Source of the DNA: Pilosibacter fragilis
Lineage (GTDB): Bacteria; Bacillota; Clostridia; Lachnospirales; Lachnospiraceae
Direction: 5' to 3'
Length of the DNA stretch: 64,000 bases
Assembly (NCBI RefSeq): GCF_032490495.1
Contig: NZ_JAVYJB010000006.1
Coordinates: 1-64,000 of the forward strand
A program made the translations under genes and the position numbers. The notes under the pieces were generated by a model. That model saw only the letters and a list, made by a program, of their open reading frames with translations, ran no database searches and had not been told where the DNA came from. The number at the start of each line of letters is the position of its first letter. The first letter of the stretch is position 1. Of the stretch, positions 24,676 through 33,816 are shown piece after piece.

Positions 24676-26464
24676 GGATCTTTTCCCCCTCTGCAGTCTC
24701 AGCGTAAGACACCGCCCGCATGTGGATCGTCACGACCGTCCCCTCATCGAGCTCGGATTCGATGGACAGACCGTATTCCTGTCCAAAATACAGCCGGATC
24801 CGCTCATTGACGTTCCGCACCCCAATCCCGGAGCCACTTCCGGACTTCACATGCGGCTTATCCATGAACATGCCTTCCACCTGTTCCTTCGTCATCCCGA
24901 GTCCGTTGTCGGAGACCTTCATATAAAGATCCTCCCCGTCCCGGTACACCCGGATCCGGATCTCCCCATCGCCGTCCATAAACTCCATTCCGTGATAGAC
25001 CGCATTCTCCACGAGCGGCTGAAGGATCAGCTTCACGCTCGCGAGTTCCATGACATCCTCATCCGCCTCAATCTCATAAGTAAAACGATTCTTAAACCGC
25101 ATGTGCTGGATCATCAGATAGTTTCTCACATGTTCCAGCTCATCCCGGACGGGAATAATGCTCTTCCCACGGCTTAAGCTGATCCGGAAAAATCTGGCGA
25201 GCGCCGTCACGACCTTCACCGCGTCCGCCTGTTTCTCATTCTCGATCATCCAGACGATGATATCGAGGGTGTTGTAAAGGAAATGCGGGTTGATCTGCGA
25301 CTGTAAAACATCAAATTCATTTTTCCGTTTGGATTCATGCTCCGCCACGATGTCATCCATCAGATGCCGGATCTGGGTCGTCATGTTCCGGATGGAGGTG
25401 CCGAGGTGACGGATCTCATAGGAACCGCCCACATAGACTTCCGTTTCCAGATTGCCCGCCTCAATCCCGTTCACAGAACGCTCCAGTTTTTCGATCGGCG
25501 TCGTAATCCTCGTAGAAATGTAAGCATTGATGACCGCGAGGATGAATACGACAAAGGCAACAATAAACACGATCAGGATCCTTGTCTTCAACGCGTTTAA
25601 GGATGCGCCGCCGAGTGCCGCCGCCCCGACGATCTTCCAGCCGGTATAGCCGACCGTCTTGACCGTCACGGCACGCCCCTTTCCTTTATATTCCTCCCGA
25701 TGGATCCCGTCCCTGTATTCCGCTGCCGCCTCAAGGTTCTCATCCTCGAGCCCTGAGTAGATCAGCTGGGACTGCGGATGGTAGATCAGCTCCCCGTCCG
25801 CGCCGAGAAGATAGACATAGCCGCCGTTTCCCAGGGTAATCCCGTCAAACAGCTGTTCCAGGCTGTCATAGCGGATGTCGATGAGGAGAACGCCCTGCTC
25901 CGTGGACGAGCCCTCCGTGATCTCCACCGCGCGCGCCGCCGAGATCACCCAACGGTACTGGTTCTCCCCCGCGTCGAACACCCGCTGGACATGCGGGACT
26001 GAGAAGTGAAGATTCTCCGTCTTTTTCAGCGCCGCCTCAAACCACGGTTCCGCTGCCGGATCTGCCCCCGTCCTGAGTCTCGTGGCGGGAACGGCCTCCA
26101 AAAGCTCTCCGTCTCTGGAAAACAGGGCGATATTCTCGACATTATCCTTGTTGTTGTCGTAGAGAAGCGTCATCTCTTTGTTGACACTCTCATTCCTCAG
26201 ATCCGTGTTTTTTACGATCCCGTAGTATGTGGTGTCCGAAAGCTTCATGATTCCGCGGAGCCACACATCCACAGACCGGTTCAGCTGGTCGATCAGGATC
26301 TGGTTCTCCTCCTGCATCGTATCCGACATCTGCTTTGACATCCGGCTGTACAGGGACAGTCCGATAAAGATGCTCGCCGCCAGGGCTGTCACCGTAAAGT
26401 AGACGAAGATCATATAGCGGATGCTGGTCCGTTTGAAAAAGCTGCCCTCATTTTCCGGTTTCAT
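24665..26464 (-). CDS. YesM-family sensor histidine kinase
   Basis: The 599-residue kinase has a first helix at about 15-37 and an extracellular Cache-type domain to about residue 300. A second helix follows (VFIVAFVVFILAVINAYIS). Next come a HAMP segment (TTPIEKLERSVNGIEAGNLE), a His_kinase domain with the phosphorylated histidine in NPHFLYNTLD, and an ATPase domain with LQPLVENAVYHG and GSGIGVRNV. It is 20 nt after the response regulator gene. It most likely senses sugar through one or both of the anchored binding proteins encoded next to it. Confidence 0.93.
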   Translation of the reverse strand: MKPENEGSFFKRTSIRYMIFVYFTVTALAASIFIGLSLYSRMSKQMSDTMQEENQILIDQLNRSVDVWLRGIMKLSDTTYYGIVKNTDLRNESVNKEMTLLYDNNKDNVENIALFSRDGELLEAVPATRLRTGADPAAEPWFEAALKKTENLHFSVPHVQRVFDAGENQYRWVISAARAVEITEGSSTEQGVLLIDIRYDSLEQLFDGITLGNGGYVYLLGADGELIYHPQSQLIYSGLEDENLEAAAEYRDGIHREEYKGKGRAVTVKTVGYTGWKIVGAAALGGASLNALKTRILIVFIVAFVVFILAVINAYISTRITTPIEKLERSVNGIEAGNLETEVYVGGSYEIRHLGTSIRNMTTQIRHLMDDIVAEHESKRKNEFDVLQSQINPHFLYNTLDIIVWMIENEKQADAVKVVTALARFFRISLSRGKSIIPVRDELEHVRNYLMIQHMRFKNRFTYEIEADEDVMELASVKLILQPLVENAVYHGMEFMDGDGEIRIRVYRDGEDLYMKVSDNGLGMTKEQVEGMFMDKPHVKSGSGSGIGVRNVNERIRLYFGQEYGLSIESELDEGTVVTIHMRAVSYAETAEGEKIHVK

Positions 26465-26484
26465 ACCCCTCTCCCCCGCCGGCC

Positions 26485-28125
26485 CTACGACCGGCTTCCT
26501 CTGAATTTCGTCGGTGAAACGCCGAATTTTTTCTTAAATACGTAGCTGAAATAATTCTGTTCCTGGTAGCCGACCTTTGCCGCGATCACATAGGTCTTGT
26601 CATCCGTCTTATTCAACAGCTCCACAGCCTTATTGAGACGCACATCCGTCAGGTAACCGATATAGGTCTGCCCCGTCGCTTTTTTGAACATCGTCGAAAA
26701 ATAGGCGGGACTCATGTGCAGCGTCCGGCAGACCTGCTCCACAGACAAGTCCGGATCCTGGTAATTCTCCATGATATACCGCTTCGCGCGCTCCATGCTC
26801 TGGCGCGTCGTATTGTCACGCTCCTGGTCCATCGCCCCGTTGATCCTGAGTGCCGCCTCAAGAAGCCATTTTGAGAACTTCTCCCGGTTCATCACCTGCC
26901 GGATCATCATAAACGGGTCCGTCCCCATCCCGGTATCCCCAAAAAGCACTCCCATCTCCAGGTCGTACTGCTGGATGAGCTGGACCAGACAGTTCGCGGT
27001 GCTGAACATGTAGGTCTGGTACTGCCGCGCATGGACCTTCGCGTCAGACATCCTTCCGATGATCCCGGATACCACGGACCTTATCTTCTCCTCCGGACCG
27101 AATTTTACCGCCTGGATGAGGGCAGACTCGTCCTCCGCGGTAAACTGGAGCTTTCCGGTGTTCACCGGCTCCACATCGTTGATGTAGATCGTACTGCCGC
27201 TCCCGACAATTGCGCAGTAGCCCAAGGCATCGAGCGCTGACCGGAAGGACTCACAGATCAGACCGAGCTCCGTCCGGCTGTGCCCGATCCCGATCGTTAC
27301 CGGGATCATCAAGATCTTCCGGATCTCCTTGCAGATATCGCTTAAGATGTCGATCATGCTGGTCTGGGAGTTGTTCTCATCGATCGCCACGATCCCGGCG
27401 ATCTCCGCGTCAGCCGCCCCGGAGAACGAGAACAGGGAGAATCTGCAGTACGGTTTCAGGTTCTCCTCAAGGATCTGCATCACAGAGATCGGGATCAGCT
27501 CCCGCTCCTCGTGGAGCGGAAGGATCAGCTCCCCTGACACTTCGGAAATTTCCGCTTTCACCGCAATGGAGATCCACTTTTTCGCTCCCGCAAGTGGGAT
27601 ATCGTACTGTTCCAGGCGGTCATTGACCGTTTTCCCGTCCATCTGGTGGCTCACAAGATCCTTTAGGAACTGCTCGCGCAGGATCGGCAGGCTGCGTCTG
27701 TAGTTTTCCCGCAGAAGGCTCACATCGCGCTTCTGCTCGATCTCCTCGTCGAGGCTCTCCTGGATCCTCCTCAGGATCGCCGTCAGCTCCTCCACATTCA
27801 CGGGCTTTAAAATATACTCCGTCACATTCAGCTTGATCGCGCGCTTCGCATAATCGAAATCATCATATCCGGAAAAAATGACGATCTTCATCGATGGATA
27901 CCTCTGGCGGATCTTCTCCGCAAGCGTCAGCCCGTCCATGTATGGCATCCGGATATCCGTGAGGACCACGTCCGGCTCTAAGGCTTCGATCTTCTCCAAC
28001 GCGTCCTCCCCATTCTCCGCGTCCCCGACAACGGTAAATCCAACCGCCTGCCAGTCGATCTTGCGGATAATGCTCTTACGCACTTCCTCCTCGTCATCCA
28101 CAAGGATAATTCTGTATAAGTCCAT
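26485..28125 (-). CDS. YesN-type response regulator with AraC DNA-binding domain
   Basis: The 546-residue protein has a receiver domain at 1-125 (acid pair in LVDDEEE, phosphorylated aspartate in VVLTDIRMPYMDG, lysine in YILKPV). A central region of about 300 residues of the usual YesN type follows. A C-terminal double helix-turn-helix AraC domain is at about 435-546 (MSPAYFSTMFKKATGQTYIGYL, then YFSYVFKKKFGVSPTKFR). It is first in the sensor set. The likely target is the mglB promoter downstream, by location and family habit rather than by any identified binding site. Confidence 0.93.
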   Translation of the reverse strand: MDLYRIILVDDEEEVRKSIIRKIDWQAVGFTVVGDAENGEDALEKIEALEPDVVLTDIRMPYMDGLTLAEKIRQRYPSMKIVIFSGYDDFDYAKRAIKLNVTEYILKPVNVEELTAILRRIQESLDEEIEQKRDVSLLRENYRRSLPILREQFLKDLVSHQMDGKTVNDRLEQYDIPLAGAKKWISIAVKAEISEVSGELILPLHEERELIPISVMQILEENLKPYCRFSLFSFSGAADAEIAGIVAIDENNSQTSMIDILSDICKEIRKILMIPVTIGIGHSRTELGLICESFRSALDALGYCAIVGSGSTIYINDVEPVNTGKLQFTAEDESALIQAVKFGPEEKIRSVVSGIIGRMSDAKVHARQYQTYMFSTANCLVQLIQQYDLEMGVLFGDTGMGTDPFMMIRQVMNREKFSKWLLEAALRINGAMDQERDNTTRQSMERAKRYIMENYQDPDLSVEQVCRTLHMSPAYFSTMFKKATGQTYIGYLTDVRLNKAVELLNKTDDKTYVIAAKVGYQEQNYFSYVFKKKFGVSPTKFRGSRS

Positions 28126-28141
28126 TTCCTGCTCCTATCTT

Positions 28142-28228
28142 TTAAAAGATCTGTTCCAGATGCTTCCGGATGACCGCCTCATCGGTCAGTTTTGCGATAT
28201 GACCGTTCATGCCCGCCTTGATCGCTCC
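28142..28228 (-). pseudogene. C-terminal fragment of a receiver domain
   Basis: The minus frame reads GAIKAGMNGHIAKLTDEAVI and ends in TAA. The A-G-M-N-G-H-I-A-K pattern is the end of a response-regulator receiver, as found at the tail of hybrid histidine kinases. There is no start, and the rest of the domain is missing. It is joined upstream, out of frame, to the lipoprotein leader described next. Confidence 0.6.
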
Positions 28229-28377
28229 TTTTCGGAAACCGCCGTTTCCCCATTCTGACAGCCTGCCAGACCCGGAGTGCAGAGAAGGAGCATAACGGCT
28301 CCAAAGATTACAGAGCGCCTGCCCCCTCCTGTCCTTTTCTTTCTATTCAACGCAACAAGGTCCTGCATGTATTCCAT
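28207..28377 (-). pseudogene. Broken lipoprotein leader fragment
   Basis: A 56-codon frame starts MEYMQDLVALN and contains a hydrophobic stretch ending LAGCQNGE, a convincing lipobox. It stops within about 20 residues, where the DNA switches to the receiver-domain fragment. I read it as the 5' end of a solute-binding lipoprotein gene deleted into a kinase gene. A functional tiny lipoprotein cannot be excluded. Confidence 0.45.
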
Positions 28378-28395
28378 CCTTTTCATCCGCCCCGG

Positions 28396-29080
28396 TCACC
28401 TTGCCTGTTTCCGTGCTTTTTTATTCGCATACATATTCGCGTCCGCGCGCGCTTTTGTGTCGGAAATGCTCTCCTGCTCCTCGATCAGGGCACTGCCGTA
28501 TGAGGCACCTGGGAGCATATGCAGCGATTTTTTCTGTTTTTCTATGATCCAGTAAAATTTCTCCCTGCAGTATTTTTCCTTCTCCGGTTTCCTGAACAGG
28601 ACGCAGAACTCATCTCCGCCAATCCGGTAACAGTTTCCATAGCGGGAATACGCCTTTTTCAGACATTCCGCGATCACCTTCAGGCACTGGTCCCCCGCCT
28701 GATGACCGTATGTATCGTTGATGTACTTAAAATTGTCGAGGTCGAGGACGATCAGCATCTTATCCTCCGGCTGGAGGTTCAGTGTCCGGTTCAGATAGCT
28801 CTTCTGGCTTAAGAGTCCCGTCAATCCATCCAGCTGGTTTCACATTTCATTGCAGTAGAGGTAATAGAGCACTGAGATCAGGGTACTTTGCCATGATATT
28901 GACCGGGCGGAGTCTTACCGGAGTCCCATCCACGATCACGGTAACCAGCTCAAGGACTGAGATCACGCCGATCAGGATGAAGGTCAGCAGAAAAGTCCTT
29001 CTCTGTCTCGGAAACAGCGCTTCACTGAAATTGACGATCATACACATGAACCCAAGGACAAAACAATTGATAACCGTCAA
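28396..29080 (-). pseudogene. Decayed membrane diguanylate cyclase (GGDEF)
   Basis: The downstream part (28396-28824) is a nearly complete GGDEF domain: DGLTGLLSQKSYLN, LDLDNFKYINDTYGHQAGD, and an intact RIGGDEFCVLF. The upstream part (28847-29080) encodes hydrophobic helices (MTVINCFVLGFMCMIVNF). They are in different frames. The GGDEF frame read upstream gives VLYYLYCNEM, then TGA, then NQLDGLTG, so a stop and a frameshift separate sensor and catalytic halves. The membrane region is also much shorter than usual. The gene looks inactivated, although the GGDEF fragment alone could still be translated. Confidence 0.7.
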
Positions 29081-29161
29081 AGAAAAAAATAGAGATCCGG
29101 CATATCAGGTTCCTCTCTTTCAGATACTAAACGGGCACGCCGCCTTCCGGCGACAACGCTG

Positions 29162-29293
29162 TTACGTATAATTATACTGTGGAAGCATATAATCGTCAAG
29201 CCAGCCCTCCGGTAGGTTTGCGCGCCCTTTCCCGTCCCGGTCCAGCCTGAACTGTGGTTTGGCCTGTCCTCTTCGTTTTTTATTAAATATCAT
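29162..29293 (-). CDS. Possible 43-residue peptide of unknown function
   Basis: An ATG-started frame encodes MIFNKKRRGQAKPQ, then FRLDRDGKGRANLPEGW and a hydrophilic end, DYMLPQYNYT. The composition is protein-like, but there is no clear ribosome site and no recognised family. It may equally be the C-terminal scrap of a lost gene, since the flanking DNA to the left is a pseudogene. The rest of 29081-29398 shows no gene. Confidence 0.25.
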   Translation of the reverse strand: MIFNKKRRGQAKPQFRLDRDGKGRANLPEGWLDDYMLPQYNYT

Positions 29294-29398
29294 TATACTG
29301 CTTACTACTGTTTCTGGCAATGCTGCGGTCAGGTGTTTTTAAGACATTGGGCTGTAACGAAAAAGAGTGCGCATCTTTGGCACGTCAGTGCCTGTTTT

Positions 29399-30277
29399 CT
29401 AAAAGACATCCAGGTCCATTCCATTCACCACAGGACCTTCGTAACCGGCATTCCGTATCTCCTCAAGGATCGCCTCGTTTCTTCTCGCCATCTCGGCTCC
29501 CACATCCACCGTGTTGTCCTGGATCTCCATGTGATAGATCCGGTGGTATGTGACGAGAAGCTTTGGTCCTGCCTTCTTCGCGATCTCTGCAAGATCCACA
29601 CTCAGGGTGTGAACCTCCCGATGGTATTTCTGCCACTTCGGTTCCCTCGCGGCAAGACCTGCCGTGTATTCTACTTCATGGAGAAGAATATCACAGCCCT
29701 TTGCCTTTTCCGCAACGATCTCAAGCGGCGCGGTATCCCCACTGATCACGATCACCCGGTCCGGCGTCGTAAATTTGAAGCCATAGCTCTCAAGCGTCCC
29801 ATGGCTCACCGGGAAGGCTTCGACTGTCACACGGTCATCCCGGTAGATAACTCCGGAATTTATTTCCTGTGTTTCCACCCGGTATCCCACTTCATTTGCC
29901 TTTTCAAAACCGTTGATCCGGAAATCAATATCCACCTTGTAGGCCTTTAGCAAATGCTCTGTCATATCCCGGATCCCTTTCGGTCCAAATACCCGGAGTG
30001 GTTCTTTCCGCTCCAGGACCCATGGGGTAAAGATCAGGTCCGGGTATCCTACCGTGTGATCCGTGTGCAGGTGTGTGCAGAACGCGGTCACCAGCCTGTC
30101 CGGGCGAAGCGCGTCGATCCCGTTCCGGTATGCCTTCGCCGCCTGGCGGACGACCCCCGGACCGAAATCAACGAGGTACGCCCGGTCGCCAACAACGACC
30201 GCAGATGACGGACCGCTGGCATCCGGGCACGCGTTCGGCGTTCCGGTACCGAGAAGTACAAGTTTTGTCTCCATCAT
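29399..30277 (-). CDS. Metallo-beta-lactamase-fold hydrolase (RNase Z-like)
   Basis: The roughly 292-residue protein has the metal-binding HLHTDH motif at about residue 68 after a GTGTPNACPDASGPS N-terminus. Later ligands are in FPVSHG, ISGDTAP and LLHEVEY. The start at 30277 follows AAGGAGAG at good spacing. It resembles the arylsulfatase/RNase Z-like branch, whose substrates range from tRNA 3' ends to small sulfate or phosphate esters. It starts 28 nt after nhaC, so the two are probably co-transcribed. Substrate unknown. Confidence 0.85.
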   Translation of the reverse strand: MMETKLVLLGTGTPNACPDASGPSSAVVVGDRAYLVDFGPGVVRQAAKAYRNGIDALRPDRLVTAFCTHLHTDHTVGYPDLIFTPWVLERKEPLRVFGPKGIRDMTEHLLKAYKVDIDFRINGFEKANEVGYRVETQEINSGVIYRDDRVTVEAFPVSHGTLESYGFKFTTPDRVIVISGDTAPLEIVAEKAKGCDILLHEVEYTAGLAAREPKWQKYHREVHTLSVDLAEIAKKAGPKLLVTYHRIYHMEIQDNTVDVGAEMARRNEAILEEIRNAGYEGPVVNGMDLDVF

Positions 30278-30305
30278 GATTCTCTCTCCTTTTTCCTTCC
30301 GCGCT

Positions 30306-31706
30306 TCATCCCTGCTTCTGTTCGTTTTCATCCTCCACATGCCGGATCGAGATTCCGGTAAAGCCGTAAAAGATGCTGAAAAACGGAGTCAGATATAACA
30401 GGAACAGATATGGGAAGAACGCAGACCATGCGACGCCGAGCGTTCCCGCCATGTATACGCAGTACCCATGCCACGGGATCATCGGTCCGGAGAGCGTTCC
30501 CGCATCCTCCAGGCTTCTCGATAAAATCTCCGGGGCAATCTTTCTCTCCTTAAACAACGGTTTCATCATGTTTCCGGTCAGGACATGGGACATCGGCTGG
30601 GAACAGCTGATCAGGCTTGTGATATAACCGACGAGGAGCGTCGCGAAGATCAAACCGCCATCGCTGTTGATCCGTCCGGTGATTGCGCGCAGGATGTTGT
30701 CAAGAACACCCAATCTGTCCAGCATGCCGCCCATTCCGACCGCGAAACAGATGATCGCCACATACTGCAGCATGCTGCTCATACCGCCACGGTTTAAGAT
30801 CGTTTTCAGAACAGCCTCCTCAATCTGGGTCGTATAGCCGTTGTAAGCAACACGGATGATGCTCTGGAGCGTCACGCCCTGGCAGAAGAACGCAACCGCA
30901 CCGGCGCACACCGAGGACAGTCCCAGGGATACGATCGCGTTGACTTTACATAAGAGCAGGACAATGATAACCGCCGCCGGGATCAATGTCACAAGACCAA
31001 GTTTAAATTCTCCCTGAAGTGCCTCCGTGTAGACAAGAAGGTTTCCCTCTTCATAACCACCGGAGGTCTGACTGATCCCGAGAATGACAAACAGGACCAG
31101 GCTGATCACAAAGGTCGGCAGCGTTGTCCATAACATGGACCGCACGTGATCGTTGAGTTTCGCGCCCGCAACAGCCGGGGCAAGATTCGTCGTATCGGAG
31201 AGCGGGCTTAACTTATCCCCGAACATGGCACCGCAGATGACTGCGCCTGCCACCATTCCAGGATTGATTCCCATCGCATTTCCAATCGCCATCATCGCGA
31301 CACCGGCACTTCCGACCGAGCCGTAGGATGTTCCGGTCACAAGACTTAAAACGGCGCAGAATACAAGTGTCAACGGCAGGAGCCAGGTTGGATCGATCAG
31401 TTTCAGACCGCCTGCGATGATCGTGGCGATCGTACCGCTCTGGAGCCAGGTACCGATCATGACGCCGATCGCCATAAGCAGACATAGTGTCGGAACGACC
31501 ACACGGATCGCGTCGTAGGCACCACTCACAACATGGTCATATTTGATCTTTAACCATTTACAAAACAGATAGATGATGATCCAGCTGAAAAACAGTCCGA
31601 TCATCGGTCCTCCCGTCTTCAGCCGGATGCAGACTGCGACTGATCCGATGATCAGAAGCAGGAGCAGAAGCGACTGAGGCATATTCAGTTTCTTTTCTTC
31701 ACTCAT
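30306..31706 (-). CDS. NhaC-family Na+/H+ antiporter
   Basis: This antiporter of about 466 residues has eleven to twelve membrane helices. Family features include GTSYGSVGSAGVAMMAIG and the polar stretch GDKLSPLSDTTNLAPAVAG, which holds charged residues typical of NhaC and of malate-Na+/lactate antiporters in the same group. The start at 31706 has AGGGGAGAG upstream. In an organism that builds a Na+ gradient by decarboxylation, an antiporter of this type could couple Na+ to pH or to a carboxylate. Ion and substrate specificity is inferred. Confidence 0.85.
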   Translation of the reverse strand: MSEEKKLNMPQSLLLLLLIIGSVAVCIRLKTGGPMIGLFFSWIIIYLFCKWLKIKYDHVVSGAYDAIRVVVPTLCLLMAIGVMIGTWLQSGTIATIIAGGLKLIDPTWLLPLTLVFCAVLSLVTGTSYGSVGSAGVAMMAIGNAMGINPGMVAGAVICGAMFGDKLSPLSDTTNLAPAVAGAKLNDHVRSMLWTTLPTFVISLVLFVILGISQTSGGYEEGNLLVYTEALQGEFKLGLVTLIPAAVIIVLLLCKVNAIVSLGLSSVCAGAVAFFCQGVTLQSIIRVAYNGYTTQIEEAVLKTILNRGGMSSMLQYVAIICFAVGMGGMLDRLGVLDNILRAITGRINSDGGLIFATLLVGYITSLISCSQPMSHVLTGNMMKPLFKERKIAPEILSRSLEDAGTLSGPMIPWHGYCVYMAGTLGVAWSAFFPYLFLLYLTPFFSIFYGFTGISIRHVEDENEQKQG

Positions 31707-31771
31707 AACAATTTTCTCTCCCCTGAAACTCATTTTTCAATTTAAAGCATTAAACTTTAAAGTGCTGTATT

Positions 31772-31800
31772 ATTATATCGAATATTCAGGAAAATTGCAA
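31772..31800 (-). promoter_or_regulatory. Promoter of nhaC and the MBL gene
   Basis: On the minus strand TTGCAA (31795-31800), a 17 bp spacer and TATAAT (31772-31777) lie about 65 nt before nhaC. A palindromic ACTTTAAAGT sits just downstream of the start region and could be an operator. Confidence 0.7.
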
Positions 31801-31820
31801 GAGCTCACACAAATTAAAAT

Positions 31821-31853
31821 AGCCGGAACCCACAGAAATACTGGATTCCGGCT
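31821..31853 (-). terminator. Terminator of rpsB-tsf
   Basis: AGCCGGAA pairs with TTCCGGCT across 31821-31853 and is followed on the minus strand by ATTTTAATTT. A second stem, CAGCTTATAT with ATATAAGCTG (31862-31891), lies between it and the tsf stop. Confidence 0.75.
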
Positions 31854-31908
31854 GTTTTTAACAGCTTATATGAATGATTCGATATAAGCTGCATTTTCGC
31901 TTTATGAA

Positions 31909-32850
31909 TTATTTACCCATCTGAGCAGCAACCTCAGCTGCGAAGTCCTCGTTTTTCTTCTCAAGACCTTCACCAGTCTCGAAACGAACGAAGCTCTTAA
32001 CTTCGATGTTAGCGCTGTTCTCTTTAGCAACCTGTGCTACATACTGAGCTACGGACTGCTTGCCGTCCTCTGCTTTTACGTAAACCTGGTCTAAGAGACA
32101 GATCTCTTTCATCTCTTTGTTGATACGACCCTGGATCATACCCTGGATAACCTTCTCCGGCTTGGAAGCTTCCTTCGGATCATTCTGGATCTGAGCCATA
32201 AGGATGGATTTCTCATGCTCGATGTAATCTGCGCTTACTTCGTTGCGGTTTGTGTACTTCGGGTTAAGAGCTGCGACCTGCATACAAACGTTCTTTGCCA
32301 TCTCTTTTACAGCGTCGTTTACAACATCTGTCTGAACGTCAAGAAGAACACCGATTCTGCCGCCTGCATGAATATAGGAAGAAACGAAACCGTTCTCCTC
32401 TGTAACCTGTTTGAAACGACGGATGCTCATGTTCTCACCGATGATGGAGATTTCAGAAGAAAGAGCTTCCTTAACAGTAAGGCTCTCATCTGCTGTCCAC
32501 TTCTCGTCCATAAATGCGTCCATATCTGTCGCTGTTGTTGTAAGAGCCTGAGCTGCTACCTGAGCAACGTATGCCTGGAACTTAGCGTTCTTAGCAACGA
32601 AGTCTGTCTCAGAGTTAACCTCAACGATAACAGCTTTCTTCTCATCTGCTGCCATAGCTGTGTCAACGATACCCTCAGCTGCGATACGTCCAGCTTTCTT
32701 CTCAGCGCCTGCAAGTCCTTTTTCTCTTAAGAACTCAACTGCTTTGTCCATGTCGCCGTCTGTAGCAGAAAGGGCTTTCTTACAGTCCATCATTCCAGCG
32801 CCTGTCATTTCTCTTAAATCTTTTACCATTTTAGCTGTAACTGCTGCCAT
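31909..32850 (-). CDS. tsf: Elongation factor Ts
   Basis: The 313-residue protein exchanges GDP for GTP on EF-Tu. The N-terminal UBA-like motif LREMTGAGMMDCKKAL and the core motif NSETDFVAKN are clear. GGAGG precedes the ATG. It follows rpsB by about 97 nt with a small hairpin (GGTGCTG/CAGCACC, 32905-32925) between, the standard rpsB-tsf order. Length and sequence are ordinary. Confidence 0.98.
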   Translation of the reverse strand: MAAVTAKMVKDLREMTGAGMMDCKKALSATDGDMDKAVEFLREKGLAGAEKKAGRIAAEGIVDTAMAADEKKAVIVEVNSETDFVAKNAKFQAYVAQVAAQALTTTATDMDAFMDEKWTADESLTVKEALSSEISIIGENMSIRRFKQVTEENGFVSSYIHAGGRIGVLLDVQTDVVNDAVKEMAKNVCMQVAALNPKYTNRNEVSADYIEHEKSILMAQIQNDPKEASKPEKVIQGMIQGRINKEMKEICLLDQVYVKAEDGKQSVAQYVAQVAKENSANIEVKSFVRFETGEGLEKKNEDFAAEVAAQMGK

Positions 32851-32947
32851 GTTTCATTTCCTCCGAATCATATTAAAGAATCAAAACGTGTCTTTTCGGA
32901 AGAAGGTGCTGCCACTGACAGCACCTCCTTGGATTCCTTATAACAAC

Positions 32948-33673
32948 TTAAGCCTCTGCGTTCTCCTCAGCTGCTTCTGCTTCCTCAGCCTCGCCCTGTT
33001 TAGCCTCGATGACAGCGTCTGCCATCTTGGAAACGATAAGCTTAACGGCTCTGATAGCGTCGTCGTTACCCGGAATTACATAGTCGAGTTCTTCCGGATC
33101 GCAGTTTGTATCAGCGATACCGATCAGAGTGATTCCAAGTGTGTGAGCTTCCTGTACACAGATTCTTTCCTTCTTCGGATCTACGATAAAGATAGCGTCC
33201 GGGATCTTCTTCATGTCCTTGATACCGCCAAGGTTCTTCTCAAGCTTCTCCCACTCTTTCTTTAACTCGATAACTTCCTTCTTCGGAAGTACGTCGAATG
33301 TTCCGTCCTCAGACATCTTCTCGATTGCTTTTAATCTAGCGATTCTGGACTGGATGGTCTTGAAGTTTGTAAGCATACCGCCAAGCCATCTCTCGTTTAC
33401 GTAGTACATTCCGCAACGCTCTGCCTCAGTCTTGATAGCGTCCTGAGCCTGCTTCTTTGTACCTACGAAAAGGATTGTGCCGCCCTCAGCTGCGATATCA
33501 GCAACTGCCTTGTAAGCCTCATCAACTTTGCCTACAGATTTCTGAAGGTCGATGATGTAGATACCGTTTCTCTCTGTGTAGATGTACGGTGCCATTTTCG
33601 GGTTCCATCTTCTTGTCTGGTGACCGAAATGTACGCCGGCTTCCAGAAGCTGTTTCATTGAAATTACGCTCAT
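32948..33673 (-). CDS. rpsB: 30S ribosomal protein S2
   Basis: The 241-residue protein starts at the ATG at 33673 after GGAGGAAA; the frame stays open into the leader, but that region is non-coding. Signature LLEAGVHFGHQTRRWNPKM is at the N-terminus, and RWLGGMLTNF and PDAIFIVDP follow. The C-terminus is a short acidic Ala/Glu tail. In Firmicutes S2 commonly represses its own mRNA through a leader structure, and this leader of about 110 nt contains a stem-loop. Confidence 0.98.
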   Translation of the reverse strand: MSVISMKQLLEAGVHFGHQTRRWNPKMAPYIYTERNGIYIIDLQKSVGKVDEAYKAVADIAAEGGTILFVGTKKQAQDAIKTEAERCGMYYVNERWLGGMLTNFKTIQSRIARLKAIEKMSEDGTFDVLPKKEVIELKKEWEKLEKNLGGIKDMKKIPDAIFIVDPKKERICVQEAHTLGITLIGIADTNCDPEELDYVIPGNDDAIRAVKLIVSKMADAVIEAKQGEAEEAEAAEENAEA

Positions 33674-33782
33674 GTTTTTTTCCTCCATTTGGTTGTTTTC
33701 TTCCGCCTGCATCTCACTTCCACGAACACCTGAGCTTCTCAGGCACCACTCGCAGAATCCGCAGACGTGCATAATATCAGCT
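33674..33782 (-). promoter_or_regulatory. rpsB leader, possible S2 autoregulatory RNA
   Basis: The leader runs from just after the promoter to the rpsB ATG. It contains CCTGAG-CTT-CTCAGG (33729-33743, palindromic on either strand) flanked by G/C-rich sequence. Its place and size fit an S2-binding leader, but I cannot match it to a specific covariance model by eye. Confidence 0.4.
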
Positions 33783-33787
33783 TTTTC

Positions 33788-33816
33788 ACTATATCATAAG
33801 TCATTTTTCACTGCAA
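33788..33816 (-). promoter_or_regulatory. Promoter of rpsB-tsf
   Basis: On the minus strand TTGCAG (33811-33816), a 17 bp spacer and TATAGT (33788-33793) precede the leader. Confidence 0.75.

Noticed and set aside
28277..28555. Plus-strand frame over the signalling remnants
   Set aside because: The minus strand carries recognisable lipoprotein and GGDEF sequence. The plus frame is a shadow.
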